Assembly: GCA_951799405.1 (NCBI GenBank)
Contig: OX637353.1
Coordinates: 16,058,001-16,122,000, forward strand
Length of the DNA: 64,000 bases
Origin: Agapetus fuscipes
Taxonomy: Eukaryota > Arthropoda > Insecta > Trichoptera > Glossosomatidae
Direction: 5' to 3'
The position numbers were made by a program, and so were the translations under genes. Below the pieces are notes generated by a model, which was given only the letters and a program-made list of their open reading frames with translations, ran no database searches and had not been told where the DNA came from. Below are positions 52,783 to 63,843 of the stretch, one piece after another (position 1 is the stretch's first letter; each line of letters opens with the position of its first letter).

Positions 52783-53300
52783 GATTCTGAATATCCCATT
52801 CATTCGCTATTTCTATCCATACTTTTCTCGGTCTTCCCCTACCACGGCTTCCATTCATACTTGCAGCGTACACTCTCTTCGTCAGTCTTTCGTCATTCAT
52901 TCTTTCCATGTGTCCAAAACATCGTAACAAACCCCTTTTGATTTTTACTTTTATACTTTCCCTTGCACCACATTCTTCTCTCAATAACTAATTCCTTAAC
53001 CAGTCTCTCCATTTTTTCCCAATCATATTTCTTAGAAAGTCCATTTCGACCGTATGGACTTTACGTATACAAATATCACTCTCATTCATCGTCCAGGCTT
53101 CACTTCCGTACATCAAAGTGGGCATTAGTATACCACCGTGTCCCGCCAATCAAACATTTTTCCATAAGTTTTGGTTTTTGGCTATACAAGCGGTAGCACC
53201 CAGTACACACTTTCCCTTCATTATTTTTCTTTCAAATTCACCTGTCATTCTACCATCTTTTTGAAACTTACTATCCAGATATACAAATTCATCGATAATT
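52783..53300 (-). pseudogene. RTE-B C-terminal region, decayed
   Basis: ESIKVKIKRGLLRCFGHMER, ERLTKRVYAASMNGSRGRG and, upstream in other frames, the MYGSEAWTMNES-like and KFQKDGRMTGEF-like stretches. A GIRESV-type start and several indels. Confidence 0.75.
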
Positions 53301-53865
53301 CCGGAATCATTCAAATTTCAGATAAAGTACCAAAAGCTGGTAAAAGCTGTTTGAAATATTGTTTGAAATATACATGAGAAATATTTGGGCAGATATTATT
53401 CCGTCCGGCATGTCGTGTATTTGTTATTCGGTGAGATTTCTGGTCGGTGTTAAGGCGTAACGCGGTAGTCGGATACCAGTTCCGAAGAATGCCTCTGATG
53501 ACGATGATAACTGCGATGATGCTGATGAGTGTACGGTCCGCCATTACTGGGGACCGGACCCGAGTATAAAACACTGCGTGGTACTCACATCGAACGCGTA
53601 AATAAAAAATGTATCGAGTTTACAACAGCGCTTCTAGAGTGTGATTTAGTTTGTATATATTATTTGGATTTACGCAATCGAGTTTATGTTCTGTTTTATA
53701 CTAGGGAGGGAGTAGGAAAGGAGAGGGGAAGGCTGTGCCGAGACAGGAAACGAATATCTCCCTGCGATTTTATAAAAGGAGGTCTCAAAAACCAAGCTCC
53801 CAACACTGAAAAGTAACCCAATAAAGCCTTAAACACAGAGACAATTTTAACAGAACGTCTTGTAT
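53301..53865. other. Unassigned
   Basis: Contains a GAT-rich stretch near 53500. No recognised gene. Confidence 0.35.
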
Positions 53866-53869
53866 GAAA

Positions 53870-53990
53870 GACGTGATGGATATTAAGGAATTAAAGGATA
53901 TAAAGAAGTTTGCAAAAATAGGAAGAAATGAAGGCAACTCTGTCGAGGCTCTGGCCACCCTTATCGAAATGATGACAAAGTTTTTGAGAA
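53870..53990 (+). pseudogene. RTE-A 3' scrap
   Basis: GTTTGCAAAAATAGGAAGAA..GGCTCTGGCCACCCTTATCG, the C-terminal and stop region, degenerate. Confidence 0.6.
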
Positions 53991-54004
53991 TGGAATTTAA
54001 AAAT

Positions 54005-54228
54005 AAGTAAGTCCGGCTGATAGCTCATTTGGTAGAATGCTTGCATTCCATGCCGAGATCTCGGGTTCGATTTCCACCGAGGGTGACAGGCATGATTTTC
54101 CCGTTTCGGTGTTTATTTCAAACTCTAAATAAAATACCGGCAAAGCTTGCACAGCCCCTTGGGAGCTAGTTATGTTGTTATAAGACCTCCTTATCTGTTA
54201 AAAATAAATAGGTGAAGGCTGATTAAAT
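54005..54228 (+). mobile_element. SINE-2, 5' part, arm 1 of an inverted pair
   Basis: CTGATAGCTCATTTGGTAGA, GGGTTCGATTTCCACCGAGG, GTTTCGGTGTTTATTTCAAA, CAGCCCCTTGGGAGCTAG. Confidence 0.85.
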
Positions 54229-54352
54229 CTTGCCGGTGCTTATTTTAAGTTTGAAATAAGCACCGAAACGGAAAATCATTTCTGTCACCTTCGGTGGGAA
54301 TCGAACCCTTGCTTTCGGCATGGAATGCAAGCATTCTAGCTACTTAGCCATC
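54229..54352 (-). mobile_element. SINE-2 head, arm 2 of an inverted pair
   Basis: TTTGAAATAAGCACCGAAAC, CGGTGGGAATCGAACCCTTG, CATGGAATGCAAGCATTCTA. Together with 54005-54228 it forms a long hairpin-capable palindrome. Confidence 0.85.
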
Positions 54353-54354
54353 GA

Positions 54355-54605
54355 TCAAATCACACCTCAAGAGCCTTCTGTGGTTTGATTGTCACTACAG
54401 AAAGCGACAATTTTCAAGCAAGACCCTACTGCAATATAGCTGGATGGACTTTTAGTTAAGGGTCTATTGAAAAAGGCGTATCAATTTTTCTATCCAGCGA
54501 ATAGCGTATTTATAACAATTTTTTTTTAGGGCTCCGCCGTGAATCGAACCCAACACATTCCAATTACCAGTCTGTAGCGTTAACTATTAATCTACGGACC
54601 GGTCT
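54355..54605 (-). mobile_element. SINE-1, full length, tail B, diverged
   Basis: CACACCTCAAGAGCCTTCTG tail, body, B box GTGAATCGAACCC, head to CTACGGACCGGTC. Confidence 0.85.
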
Positions 54606-54934
54606 AGTTGTATAATTATGTATAACTAACATTCTTGTGAAATTACAAGGTTATACATTCCAATGCTAATTTTATGGAAATATTTTTTTTCTAATAAAAT
54701 TTTAATCGTCCTACAACTCTATAGAACATAATAATGGGATAGGATAAATCAAAATAGTTTTGTAAATATGCCTTACAATTACAAAGATTAATTATTAATT
54801 TATAAATAGTCATTTGTTTAAGTCACGATATCTGTTATCGTGTTGATTGGACATTAATGGGGTAAAATTAATTTATTTCGCACATAAAAAATACGTTCAA
54901 CGGAAGCTAAAAGTGTACACTGAATTTCTTATCA
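54606..54934. other. Unassigned AT-rich
   Basis: Nothing recognised. Confidence 0.35.
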
Positions 54935-55100
54935 CTATGTCTGCAAAGGCGCTGCATGTAGCGTATGGAACCTATTTATTTCTACAGGTAAGGGAGCCTT
55001 ATGCCGAACATTTCAGTTATGGCGAGTGTTTCCTAGCTCCCAAGGGGGCTGGTTCTCATTTCTTGTGAAGGCTGAGTAAAGCCATGGTGGCCTTTTATTT
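54935..55100 (-). mobile_element. SINE-2, 3' half
   Basis: TGGAACCTATTTATTTCTAC, GTGTTTCCTAGCTCCCAAGG, TTCTTGTGAAGGCTGAGTAA. Confidence 0.75.
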
Positions 55101-55331
55101 TTAACACCCCATCGTGGGTGTTAAAATTATAGAAACAGGAAGGCTTACTTTAAAGGAAAGAGAACCTTTTCTCTCAGGAAGAGGAAAGCTCAGTTTTCAA
55201 GGCAATCCAGTTAGTGTACAACTGTCCGCCTCGCTTGTGAAAATAAATTGGTGTTACTCATAAATGCTAGGGATAACATGTTGATAAGAAATTACTTTGT
55301 ACTTCTGTAAAATTTCCGTACATTTTTAGGT

Positions 55332-55592
55332 CTAATCTAATCTAATCTAATCTAAGCTGCAAAGATATATATCATTTAAGTTTTATATTAAATGCATTCC
55401 CACAAGCAGATATGTATAATTTCGCGCTAACACATGCCGCATGTGGACCTACAATATAAAAACCCAATCTCAAATGAACATAAGCCTTGCAACTCTTGCC
55501 GTCCTTCCCTGAAACAGAGGTGACATTGGCAAAGTGAACCAATTTTTACATTATGGGTGGTCAGCCGCATAACAACCTATAAGTCAAGGAAC
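55332..55592 (-). repeat. U unit, full length
   Basis: (TAATC)n tail, core, CAACCTATAAGTCAAGGAAC edge. Confidence 0.9.
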
Positions 55593-55856
55593 AAGGTGAA
55601 GAATACAAATAAGTCAGACTTTTCTCTGTAAATAAATATTCACTTTAGACGGCGGATGATCCATGGATTAAATGCATCTGAATAACATAGTCAGAGTCTC
55701 TATGTTAGAATGCAGAGACATTAATTGAAATGGCAGAATGGTTCAACTTTAGCCCGACCCACATCCGAGTGACCAGAATAACGAGGACAACTTGAACTAA
55801 CTTTAGTATCGACTTATGATATCTGTGGACTAGAATATATTTTAATGAGAATATAC

Positions 55857-56345
55857 ACTAATCTAATCTAAGCTGCAAAGATATAGATCATTTAAGATTT
55901 ATATTAAATGCATTCCCATAAGCAAACATGTATAATTTCGTGCTAACACATGCCGCATGTAGACCTACAATATAAAAACCCAATCTCAAATGAACATAAG
56001 CCCTGCAACTCTTGCCGTCCTTCCCTGAAACAGGGGTGACATTGTCAAAGTGAACCATTTTTTACAGTATGGGTGGTCAGCCGCATACCAAACTATAAGT
56101 CAAGGAATACAAGCAATTAATTACATTTAAGTATATAAAAAAAAAAACAAATAATCACTGAACAATTAAACAGTAAACAAATTAAAAAGCTACTAAACAT
56201 ATTCTATAAAAAAGTGATTTTGTTTTAAAGCCTCAGACTTAAACGCCAGCATTACAGATCAACCGCCATTTCTTTCGGTTCTTGCATACTACTTTCATTT
56301 CATCCAGAGTCATAACCTTTTTCATACAAGCTCTCCTTTTATTAT
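55857..56345 (-). pseudogene. RTE-B 3' end, left part of a copy split by RTE-A
   Basis: U unit, 3' UTR, stop region (AACGCCAGCATTACAGATCA) and coding back to TACAAGCTCTCCTTTTATTAT, where RTE-A is inserted. Continues at 60173. Confidence 0.9.
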
Positions 56346-56378
56346 CTGTTACTGTTACTGTATCCTGCCGCCGTTCCA

Positions 56379-59300
56379 CTAGGGGTGGCCGGTACCTCCG
56401 CAGATGCGCCTCCACTTTTTTCTGTCCTTACAAACCACTTTCATTTCCTCAATATTCATCACCTTTTTCATACATACTCTTCTCTTATTTTCACTCTGCA
56501 GGTTCCATTCTTTCGCAATCTCACCTATTTGGTCTAACCATTCTTTCCTCGGCCTTCCCCTTCCGCGCTTTCCTCTGACATTTCCTTTGTACACTTTCTT
56601 CGTTAGTCGTTCATCATCCATTCTTTCGAGATGTCCGAACCATCTCATCGTACTTTTTTGTACTTTCATTCTCATATTCTCTTTTATACCACACTCGTTC
56701 ATCACCCAATCATTACGTACTCTATCATTCAGTGTTTTTCCAGCCATTGCTCTCAGATAAGCCATTTCAACCGTACATACTTTACTCAGCTCACATTCAT
56801 TAACTGTCCACGCCTCACTTCCATACATCAATGTCGGAACCAATATACCATTGTGGACCGCCAATCTCATATTCTTCGTAAGTTTCCTATTTCTTGCAAT
56901 TCTTCCAATCGTTCCCATTACACTTCTTCCTCTACTAGCACGCTTTTCCAATTCTTTCGTCAATTTCCCATTCGACTCAAACTTGCTTCCCAGATAATCA
57001 AATTCTTTCACGACCTCCACTCTTGTTTCATTCAGTCTTATCTCAATTTCCTCGCATTCCTCAGTCCTGTCAAACACTAATACTTTCGTCTTACTGGCAT
57101 TCACTTTTAAACCGTTCTTACTAAAAGCATCATTCATTTTGGTGAGTATCATCTGGAGCTCCTCCGCTGTATCAGCCAACACTACGGCATCGTCAGCATA
57201 GAGAAGAACTCCAACATTCGTCTCACCCACTTTCACACCATAATGAGAAATTTCTGCTTCTTTCATACAATTGTCCATGATTATGTTAAATAACCACGGA
57301 CTCATTACACACCCCTGTCGTACTCCCTTGTAAACATCAAACCATTCGCTACATTTACCATCCACTCTTACACACGCCAAACTATTTTCATAGATGGCGC
57401 GTATTCCATTCAGAAGCTTGCCGTTCACACCGTACTTTAGGAGTACTTTCCACATCATACCTCTGTCCACCGAGTCAAAAGCCTTCTCGAGATCCACAAA
57501 AGCCGTGTAGACCTTCCGACCCACAGCCAGATGTTTTTCAACAATCTGTCTGAGAGTGAAGATCTGGTCTACACACCCTCTTCCTGGCATAAAGCCAGTC
57601 TGGATATCAGAAACCCCATGACCGGTAGACAGTCTCACTTTTTTTATGAGAACCTTACACAATACTTTACCAGCTATACTGAGAAGACTGATGGGCCTGA
57701 AATTTTGGCAGTCCTTTTTGTCACCCTTTCCTTTGTAGATAGGAACAATGACCGCCTTTTTCCAGTCCATCGGCACTTTACTCTCTTTCACACACATCTT
57801 GCACAGTTCAAACATCCATTCAACCATGCACTCCCCAGCACATTTGATCATCTCAGCATTCACACCATCATTCCCAGCAGCTTTTCCATTCTTCAGATCT
57901 TTTATACTTATTATCACATCCTCTTTCACAATTTCTTCATCGCTGTCATTATATTCAACATCATAATAGTCTCTTTCGCCCTGGCCATATAAATTTTTAA
58001 AATATTCATTCCATCTCTTCCTTACATCACTTTCGTCCCACAGCAAGATTCCCTCAGCGTTTTTAATGCCTGGGGTGGTTGATCCGCGACTTTCGTTTTT
58101 ATCACGTACCCAGCTCCAGAATGATTTTTTATTGGTGAGGAAATTCTGCTGCGCTCTCTCATTTTCCTTACTTTCTATTTTCATCTTACTCTCAAAGACA
58201 ACGGTTTTGGCTCTTCGTTTTGCTTGCTTATATATCTCTTCTAGAGCTTGATTTTTCCTATCATTCAGCCATCTATTAAAAGCATTCTTCTTCTGTTCAA
58301 TAGCTTCTCTCACTTCGTCATTCCACCATGCATCACCTCTTCTTTTACAGACCTTCGCTTCACCACAAACAGATTTCGCACATTCAATCATATTTTCTTT
58401 CATTTTTGACCACATTTTTTCAACACATCCTTCTTCTTTTGTTTTTTTTAACTCATCGTGGTTAAGTCTTTCATTCATCTCACATTTGTACTTTTCTTTT
58501 ATACTTACATCATTCATTTTTTCAACTTTTATTCGCTTCATACTCACCAATTCCTTTTGTGCTCTTCTTTTTACATCTCCTATCATTATTCTCGAGCACA
58601 GAAAATAGTGGTCTGTGTTCAGCACAGCTCCACGGTATACTCGAGAGTCTCTTACATCCCCTCTCATTCTTTCATCCACACAGATGTAGTCAATAATTGT
58701 ACGGTTGCCCGCTCTGTTCTGCCACGTATACAAATGTATACTTTTGTGGTTGAACCAGGTATTCGACGTAAAGAGTCTATGCTCCATACATAGGCTTATT
58801 AGCGCTCTACCGTTATCATTGGCTACACCTTTACCACTCGGTCCTACCACATTTTCGCTATCATCTTGTCTCATACCTACCCATCCATTAAAATCTCCTA
58901 GTAGAATCGTTCTTTCATTCTCTTCTTTCTGTCTCATAACAATGTTAACTTTCTCCCAGAATTCTTCTTTCACTACCCTGCATTCCGAGTCCACTGGGGC
59001 GTAGCACGCAATCAGTAGAACTTTCATCCGTCCAAATCTCATTCTCACTAACAATATTCTCGGGGAGACTCTTTCATACTTAGTAATACAACCTTTCGCT
59101 TTTTCATCAATGATAACACCTACACCCTGTCTCTTGTATCCATCTTTCACCCCACACCATACAAAAAATTCACCATTTACCATTTCCTTTTCTCCATCTC
59201 CTATCATTTTCGTCTCAGTCACACAAAGAACTTTTATTCCTCTCTCTTTCATAATATTTGAGATTTCCCTCTCTTTACAGTCATTCCAGTCCCTCACGTT

Positions 59301-59702
59301 CCACGTTGCAAACTTCCATTCCTCTTTCTTCGCATACTTTCTTCTCACACATTCTTTTCGTCGCTCGCACACTTCTTCAGCCTTCCTGACAGAATCAGCT
59401 TTGACGCCTCTACAGAGGCCATTTGACACTCCCACGGCTTCCGGGCGGCGGAGGTTGTCAGTCTCTGCGCGCCCCCTCTCGTGCTGTGCAGCGCCGTCCT
59501 CGCAGTTGTCAGCTGGTGGCCTGCAGTACAGGCGACGTCCCGCCCGCCTGCCACGCTTGCGCCTCCTCCCCCCAGCACTATCCACGACATGTCCTCCCCG
59601 TCCCTGCACTACCCTCCGCACACAATCGCTCACTTCAATGTGACAGACAGGGCTATGTCTTCTCAGACTTAGGAGTTCATTGATCGTATAAGATCGCACC
59701 AT
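56379..59702 (-). CDS. RTE-A endonuclease / reverse transcriptase polyprotein (1107 aa)
   Basis: The single protein an RTE LINE needs to move: it nicks genomic DNA and reverse-transcribes its RNA there. Residues 1-125 are Arg/Gly/Ala-rich and without a fold. Endonuclease 130-375: TWNVR (N135), VTETK (E163), LGDFNGWVG (D270, N272), IDYICVDERMRG, NTDHYF (D364, H365), all expected active-site residues present. Reverse transcriptase about 600-870: PIYKGKGDKKDCQNFRP (655-670), FVDLEKAFDSVD (D737), RQGCVMSPWLFN, LLYADDAVV (YADD 835-838). Thumb and connector FDYLGSKFES (901-910) and MYGSEAWTVNE. C-terminal WFGHLERMDDERLTKKV and RGRGRPRKEWLDQI. No internal stop or frameshift. The first Met is the start I accept; translation from a Met nearer the endonuclease (e.g. 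residue 151) would lose N135, so is unlikely. It could be active, judged from sequence alone. Confidence 0.93.
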   Translation of the reverse strand: MVRSYTINELLSLRRHSPVCHIEVSDCVRRVVQGRGGHVVDSAGGRRRKRGRRAGRRLYCRPPADNCEDGAAQHERGRAETDNLRRPEAVGVSNGLCRGVKADSVRKAEEVCERRKECVRRKYAKKEEWKFATWNVRDWNDCKEREISNIMKERGIKVLCVTETKMIGDGEKEMVNGEFFVWCGVKDGYKRQGVGVIIDEKAKGCITKYERVSPRILLVRMRFGRMKVLLIACYAPVDSECRVVKEEFWEKVNIVMRQKEENERTILLGDFNGWVGMRQDDSENVVGPSGKGVANDNGRALISLCMEHRLFTSNTWFNHKSIHLYTWQNRAGNRTIIDYICVDERMRGDVRDSRVYRGAVLNTDHYFLCSRIMIGDVKRRAQKELVSMKRIKVEKMNDVSIKEKYKCEMNERLNHDELKKTKEEGCVEKMWSKMKENMIECAKSVCGEAKVCKRRGDAWWNDEVREAIEQKKNAFNRWLNDRKNQALEEIYKQAKRRAKTVVFESKMKIESKENERAQQNFLTNKKSFWSWVRDKNESRGSTTPGIKNAEGILLWDESDVRKRWNEYFKNLYGQGERDYYDVEYNDSDEEIVKEDVIISIKDLKNGKAAGNDGVNAEMIKCAGECMVEWMFELCKMCVKESKVPMDWKKAVIVPIYKGKGDKKDCQNFRPISLLSIAGKVLCKVLIKKVRLSTGHGVSDIQTGFMPGRGCVDQIFTLRQIVEKHLAVGRKVYTAFVDLEKAFDSVDRGMMWKVLLKYGVNGKLLNGIRAIYENSLACVRVDGKCSEWFDVYKGVRQGCVMSPWLFNIIMDNCMKEAEISHYGVKVGETNVGVLLYADDAVVLADTAEELQMILTKMNDAFSKNGLKVNASKTKVLVFDRTEECEEIEIRLNETRVEVVKEFDYLGSKFESNGKLTKELEKRASRGRSVMGTIGRIARNRKLTKNMRLAVHNGILVPTLMYGSEAWTVNECELSKVCTVEMAYLRAMAGKTLNDRVRNDWVMNECGIKENMRMKVQKSTMRWFGHLERMDDERLTKKVYKGNVRGKRGRGRPRKEWLDQIGEIAKEWNLQSENKRRVCMKKVMNIEEMKVVCKDRKKWRRICGGTGHP

Positions 59703-60172
59703 TTATTAAGTTATATTAAATTATTTATATTATTACGTTAAAATCCAATAATTCAAATCAAATATTGACACATTAAAATTTGAACACAAATCATTTTTAT
59801 CACATTAACCGGTCACAAGCATTGGTCACAACATTAAAATCCATTATTCTTTAAAGTAAATTAGTTAAAATATTTATATCATATTATCGTCAAAAATTTA
59901 AAATTATTAATCCGCAAAATTATATTGTCACAAAAAAAAAAAAACTATAAAACTATTTGTCATTCAGATTAAAAACACAAATTACACAAAAACGTTACAT
60001 TCATTACGAGTATTATGGGTTATGATATATTAAGTAAAAAATTGTAATTTATCCTTAATTATTAATTCAAATGTACTATTTTACGAAACAATTAATTTGA
60101 TTTATTATTTAAAAAACAATCGCGGATCTGACAGCACACGCTGTGTCGCCAAAGGCGCCATCTTGCGGTCCA
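59703..60172 (-). promoter_or_regulatory. RTE-A 5' UTR with a YY1/Pho-like motif at the start
   Basis: AT-rich leader whose first 50 bases are GC-rich and contain GCAAGATGGCGCC (minus strand, about 60155-60167), 6 bases from the 5' end. It resembles the YY1 site that positions transcription in mammalian L1. Role here is inference. Confidence 0.45.
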
Positions 60173-60478
60173 TATTATGACTCTGGATATCCCATTCATT
60201 CGCTATTTCGGAAATTTGATCTATCCATACCTTTCTCGGTCTTCCTCTACCACGACATCCATCTAATCTTGCAGCATATACTTTCTTCGTCAGTCTTTCC
60301 TCATTCATTCTCTCTATATGTCCTAACCATCTAAGCATACTTCTTTTAATCTTTACCTTCACACTTTCTCTAACACCACATTCCTCTCTTACAAAATCAT
60401 TCCTCACCCTGTCACTCCGCCTTTTTCCAATCATACTTCTTAGGTAGTTCATTTTCACTGTATGGACTATTTCTAATC
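60173..60478 (-). pseudogene. RTE-B, right part of the copy split by RTE-A
   Basis: NYLRSMIGKRRSDRVRNDF, RWLGHIERMNEERLTKKV, RGRGRPRKVWIDQISEIA, NEWDIQSHN, up to the RTE-A border. Confidence 0.9.
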
Positions 60479-60482
60479 TCTA

Positions 60483-60600
60483 CATCTGGATATTCCATTC
60501 ATTCGCAATTTTGGATATTTGGTCCATCCATACCTTTCTCGGTCTTCCTCTACCACGACATCCATCTATTCTACCAACTTATACTTTCACTAAATCCGCA
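60483..60600 (-). pseudogene. Second RTE-B scrap
   Basis: Repeats the RGRGRPRKVWMDQISKIA-type coding (TCTGGATATTCCATTCATTC). Confidence 0.75.
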
Positions 60601-60784
60601 AAAAAAATATCGGGTACAACTACGAAATCTTTCCAGAAAGATGGTAGCTTTGAAACTCGCGCCTGCGCATAGAGCGCATGCGTTATAAATCTTTTGATCG
60701 ATAAATTTGGCAATTTTTAAACGTAAAAGATATATGGCATATCGCTGCCTTAGTTCTTGTTTATCGTATACGCCATTGAGACAA

Positions 60785-61625
60785 TTTTACATGAGCAATG
60801 TTTGCATGTGTACTAGACCAATGTGTCTTATGAACACAAGAAATTTATTTTTAAAATATTTAAAATGGTTTGGGCATATGGAGAGAATGAATGAGGAAAG
60901 ACTGACGAAGAAAGTATATGTTGGTAGAATAGATGGATGTCGTGGTAGAGGAAGACCGAGAAAGGTATGGATGGACCAAATATCCGAAATTGCGAATGAA
61001 TGGAATATCCAGAGTCATAATAAAAGAAGAGTCTGTATGAAGAAAATTATGACTCTGGAGGAAATGAAAGAAGTATGTAAGGACAGAAAGAAATGGCGGT
61101 TGATCTGTAATGTTGGCGGCTAGGGTTTATTAAATTGGAATTTGTTTTTATTTGTAAATGGATATTTTGTATTTGGATATTATTATTTAGTGATGTATAA
61201 AATGTAATTTGTCGTGTGTGTGTGTTCCTTGACTTATAGGTTGGTATGCGGCTGACCACCCATGCTGTAAAAATGGTTCACTTTGTCAATGTCACCCCTG
61301 TCTCAGGGAAGGACGGCAAGAGTTGCAGGGTGTATGTCCATTTGAGATTTGGTTTTTATGTTGTAGGTTCACATGAGGCATGTGCAAGCGCGAACTTGTA
61401 CGTGTCTGGTTGTGAGAATGCATGTAATGTGAATCTCCAATGTAACATATCTTTGCAACTTAGATTAGATTAGATTAGATTAGATAAAAGAACTCTCACA
61501 TTATCGAGTTTAACTGCTTTTCTTAGCTCAGATTGTGTAGAATTTAATTCATAAGACAACTACATGAAAAAGTCATGTTTGACAAGATTGGCGTATACGA
61601 TAAACAAGAACTGGGGGAGCGATAT
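60785..61625 (+). mobile_element. MITE-1 split by RTE-B
   Basis: Left half to TTTTTAAAATATTTAAAA; right half from AAAAGAACTCTCACATTATC to ACAAGAACTGGGGGAGCG. Confidence 0.8.
60866..61484 (+). pseudogene. RTE-B 3' truncated copy with 5-bp duplication
   Basis: TAAAA at 60861-60865 and 61485-61489. Open frame with WFGHMERMNEERLTKKVYVG, RGRGRPRKVWMDQISEIA, CKDRKKWRLICNVGG, then stop, 3' UTR and a full U unit with (GATTA)n tail. Very similar to 42366-43104. Confidence 0.93.
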
Positions 61626-61984
61626 ATGCAATTACTGAGTGACTAAACGTAAAATGGAGAAAGCAAGAAAACATAGTATTTCACAGGATGAATCATGTTT
61701 TGTATGACTAGTGACTACACCCCTGCCGTGTTTGACAGGACTGGGGACAACAGTAGGTACTGTGACCCATTGTATTAAACAATGCCGTGAGTTAGTTTCT
61801 ACTTCTCTATATTATAGCTCAATGAACTTTACTATGCCTAACATGTTAGTAGTAAGAGTCACAAATATGTAAACAGTTTATCTGGTATTCAAGACACTAA
61901 ATAATAAATTGTTTGTTTGATGCAAGAGTTTGCTAGTAAAACATAAACCTCCTGACATAAAGCAAAATTGCAATACAGATTTGT
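61626..61984. other. Unassigned
   Basis: Nothing recognised. Confidence 0.35.
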
Positions 61985-62095
61985 TTCCATGATAGAACTG
62001 CACAGTGATAAAACACCACATGAAATAACGTCACACGGAAGGTGCTCACAAAAAAGTACATCACAAAGATAAAACTTTACATAAGAAATCGTATG
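61985..62095. repeat. FB-family monomer remnant
   Basis: TTCCATGATAGAACTGCACA and AAACACCACATGAAATAACG. Confidence 0.6.
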
Positions 62096-62107
62096 TTCAT
62101 TCCCCCA

Positions 62108-62770
62108 GTTCATGTTTGGCTTACAACCATTTGATTCAGAGATGATCTTTCAATTAAATTGTCTTTAGAATCACATTCTACACAATCTGAGCGGATAAAA
62201 AAACGTAAAACACCATGTAGGTAAGAGTTGTTTAAAATATCTGTAAAATCAATTTCCAGTTTTAATAAGACACATTGGTCCAGTAGACGTATAAACATTC
62301 TATATAAATAATCTATAATCTAAGTTGCAAGGATATATTCATTTAAAGCTCTCAGATGTAAGCCCACAAACCAACAAGTGTAGTTCGCGCTTACAAATGC
62401 TGAATGTGTACTTACAAATAAAATCCAAACCTCAAATGAACATAAGCCCCACAACTTTTGCCGACCTTCCCTGAAACAGGGGTGACATTGGCAAAGTGAA
62501 CCATTTTTTACAGTATGGGTGGTCAACCTCATACCAACCTATAAGTCAAGGAATATGAATAAAAAATTACATTTAAATATATAAAAGAACAAAACCTTAC
62601 AAAGAAATCTATACAAAAAAAGTCAGAAATTTCCTATGCAAAAAATGTAGCAAATGAATACACCAACATTAAAAATCACCATTGCAGATTAGCCGCCACT
62701 TCTCCTAAACATTGCTCATGTGAAATTACGTCTGATGGACATAAGACAAATAAACACTAAGGGGACGTGC
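62108..62770 (-). mobile_element. MITE-1 split by an RTE-B 3' end
   Basis: Left part to CGTATAAACATT (62299), right part from TAAACATTGCTCATGTGAAA (62706) to AATAAACACTAAGGGGACG. Confidence 0.8.
62300..62705 (-). repeat. RTE-B 3' end (U unit plus 3' UTR) with 8-bp duplication
   Basis: TAAACATT at 62292-62299 and 62706-62713. U unit (62315-62555), then diverged 3' UTR to AGATTAGCCGCCACTTC. Confidence 0.85.
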
Positions 62771-63108
62771 TGAATAAAAAGGTATGAAATTCAAGAGATT
62801 TTTAATTTAAACAAAGATTTCTTGAAATCGAATGTATCTTGGTTAAAGCTCGCACGTATATATATATTAAAAGTTTCGTAACATTTATCTTCGTAATGTG
62901 GTACACAAATGTTTGAATGAATGTTGGCAGCAGTGGACTAGTACGTCCATCTCATAGCTCAGTGTGGCCAACGTACAGTTATCTTATTTAAATAATACCA
63001 ACCATAAGTGGACCAGCCAGGTAGCTAAGCGTCAAAAACCAAACTACATAACTCGACCCAACGAGTATCCACGGTAACTTTTATACGATTCTTGATGTTG
63101 TAATGCTA
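62771..63108. other. Unassigned
   Basis: Nothing recognised. Confidence 0.35.
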
Positions 63109-63109
63109 G

Positions 63110-63352
63110 ATTGATTTATTTGGTAAGCGCTGTTTTTTGAGTGAATCACACCTCAAGAGGCATCTGCAAGATTGGTCGTCTTTATAGAAACTGTCAATTT
63201 GTACACAAGACCCATTTGCTGTAAGGCTGGATCGACCTTTGTTGACTGTAAAGGCATGTTAATTTTTCAACCCAGAGATTATATATTAGAAAAATGAGAT
63301 AATTTTTTGTGCTCCGCCCTGAATTAAACACTTTACCTTCCAATCACAAGTA
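63110..63352 (-). mobile_element. SINE-1, tail B, head degenerate
   Basis: GAATCACACCTCAAGAGGCA, body GTAAGGCTGGATCGACC, CCGCCCTGAATTAAACAC in place of the B box. Confidence 0.8.
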
Positions 63353-63660
63353 CAAGACTATATTATAGAAAAGAATACAAGGTTTTGAACTTAAATAAGT
63401 TAAGAAAACTACTGCATTTAATATGGATTTTTAATGTTAATATAATCTTTGCAATTAAGATTATAGATTAATGAATCGATACTAAGCTCAGTATAATATA
63501 ACCAAGGCATTTTTACAGCATACAGTTAGTGAGTTCTCACATATAATTAGTAGTTTACAACAAATTGCAGAAAAAAATCCTGCAGCACCTCCGGGCTAAG
63601 TGGGAGTGGGCATCCATAAACATGGCCTCCACAACTTACAGTGAGAAGCGGCTGTAGAAT
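63353..63660. other. Unassigned, with a U tail scrap
   Basis: AATCTTTGCAATTAAGATTA at about 63446-63465; otherwise unrecognised. Confidence 0.4.
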
Positions 63661-63843
63661 GGTTCCATGGTAGAACGACACGGCGACAAAACGACACATG
63701 ACAGAACGACACAGTAACAAAACGACACATGGCATAACGACACATAAAAGAAAGACACATGACAGAACAACACATGCCAGAACAACACTATGACAAAACA
63801 TCGCAGGAAAGTACATCACAATGACAAAACATCACAAGACGTT
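63661..63843 (+). mobile_element. FB-family left arm
   Basis: A well-preserved terminus, GGTTCCATGGTAGAACGACA, then 15-bp monomers to ACATCACAAGACGTT, where the 5S-like unit begins. Confidence 0.8.

Larger units (their letters stand above)
56346..60172 (-). mobile_element. RTE-A LINE, intact full-length copy
   Basis: 3827 bp inserted in an RTE-B 3' end; TATTAT at 56340-56345 and 60173-60178 is the target duplication, and removing the insert rejoins RTE-B coding (QSHN / KRRACMKK). 5' UTR about 470 bp, one frame of 1107 codons, 3' UTR only about 33 bp ending in an (ACAGTA)n tail, as is typical of RTE elements. The insertion looks young. Confidence 0.93.
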
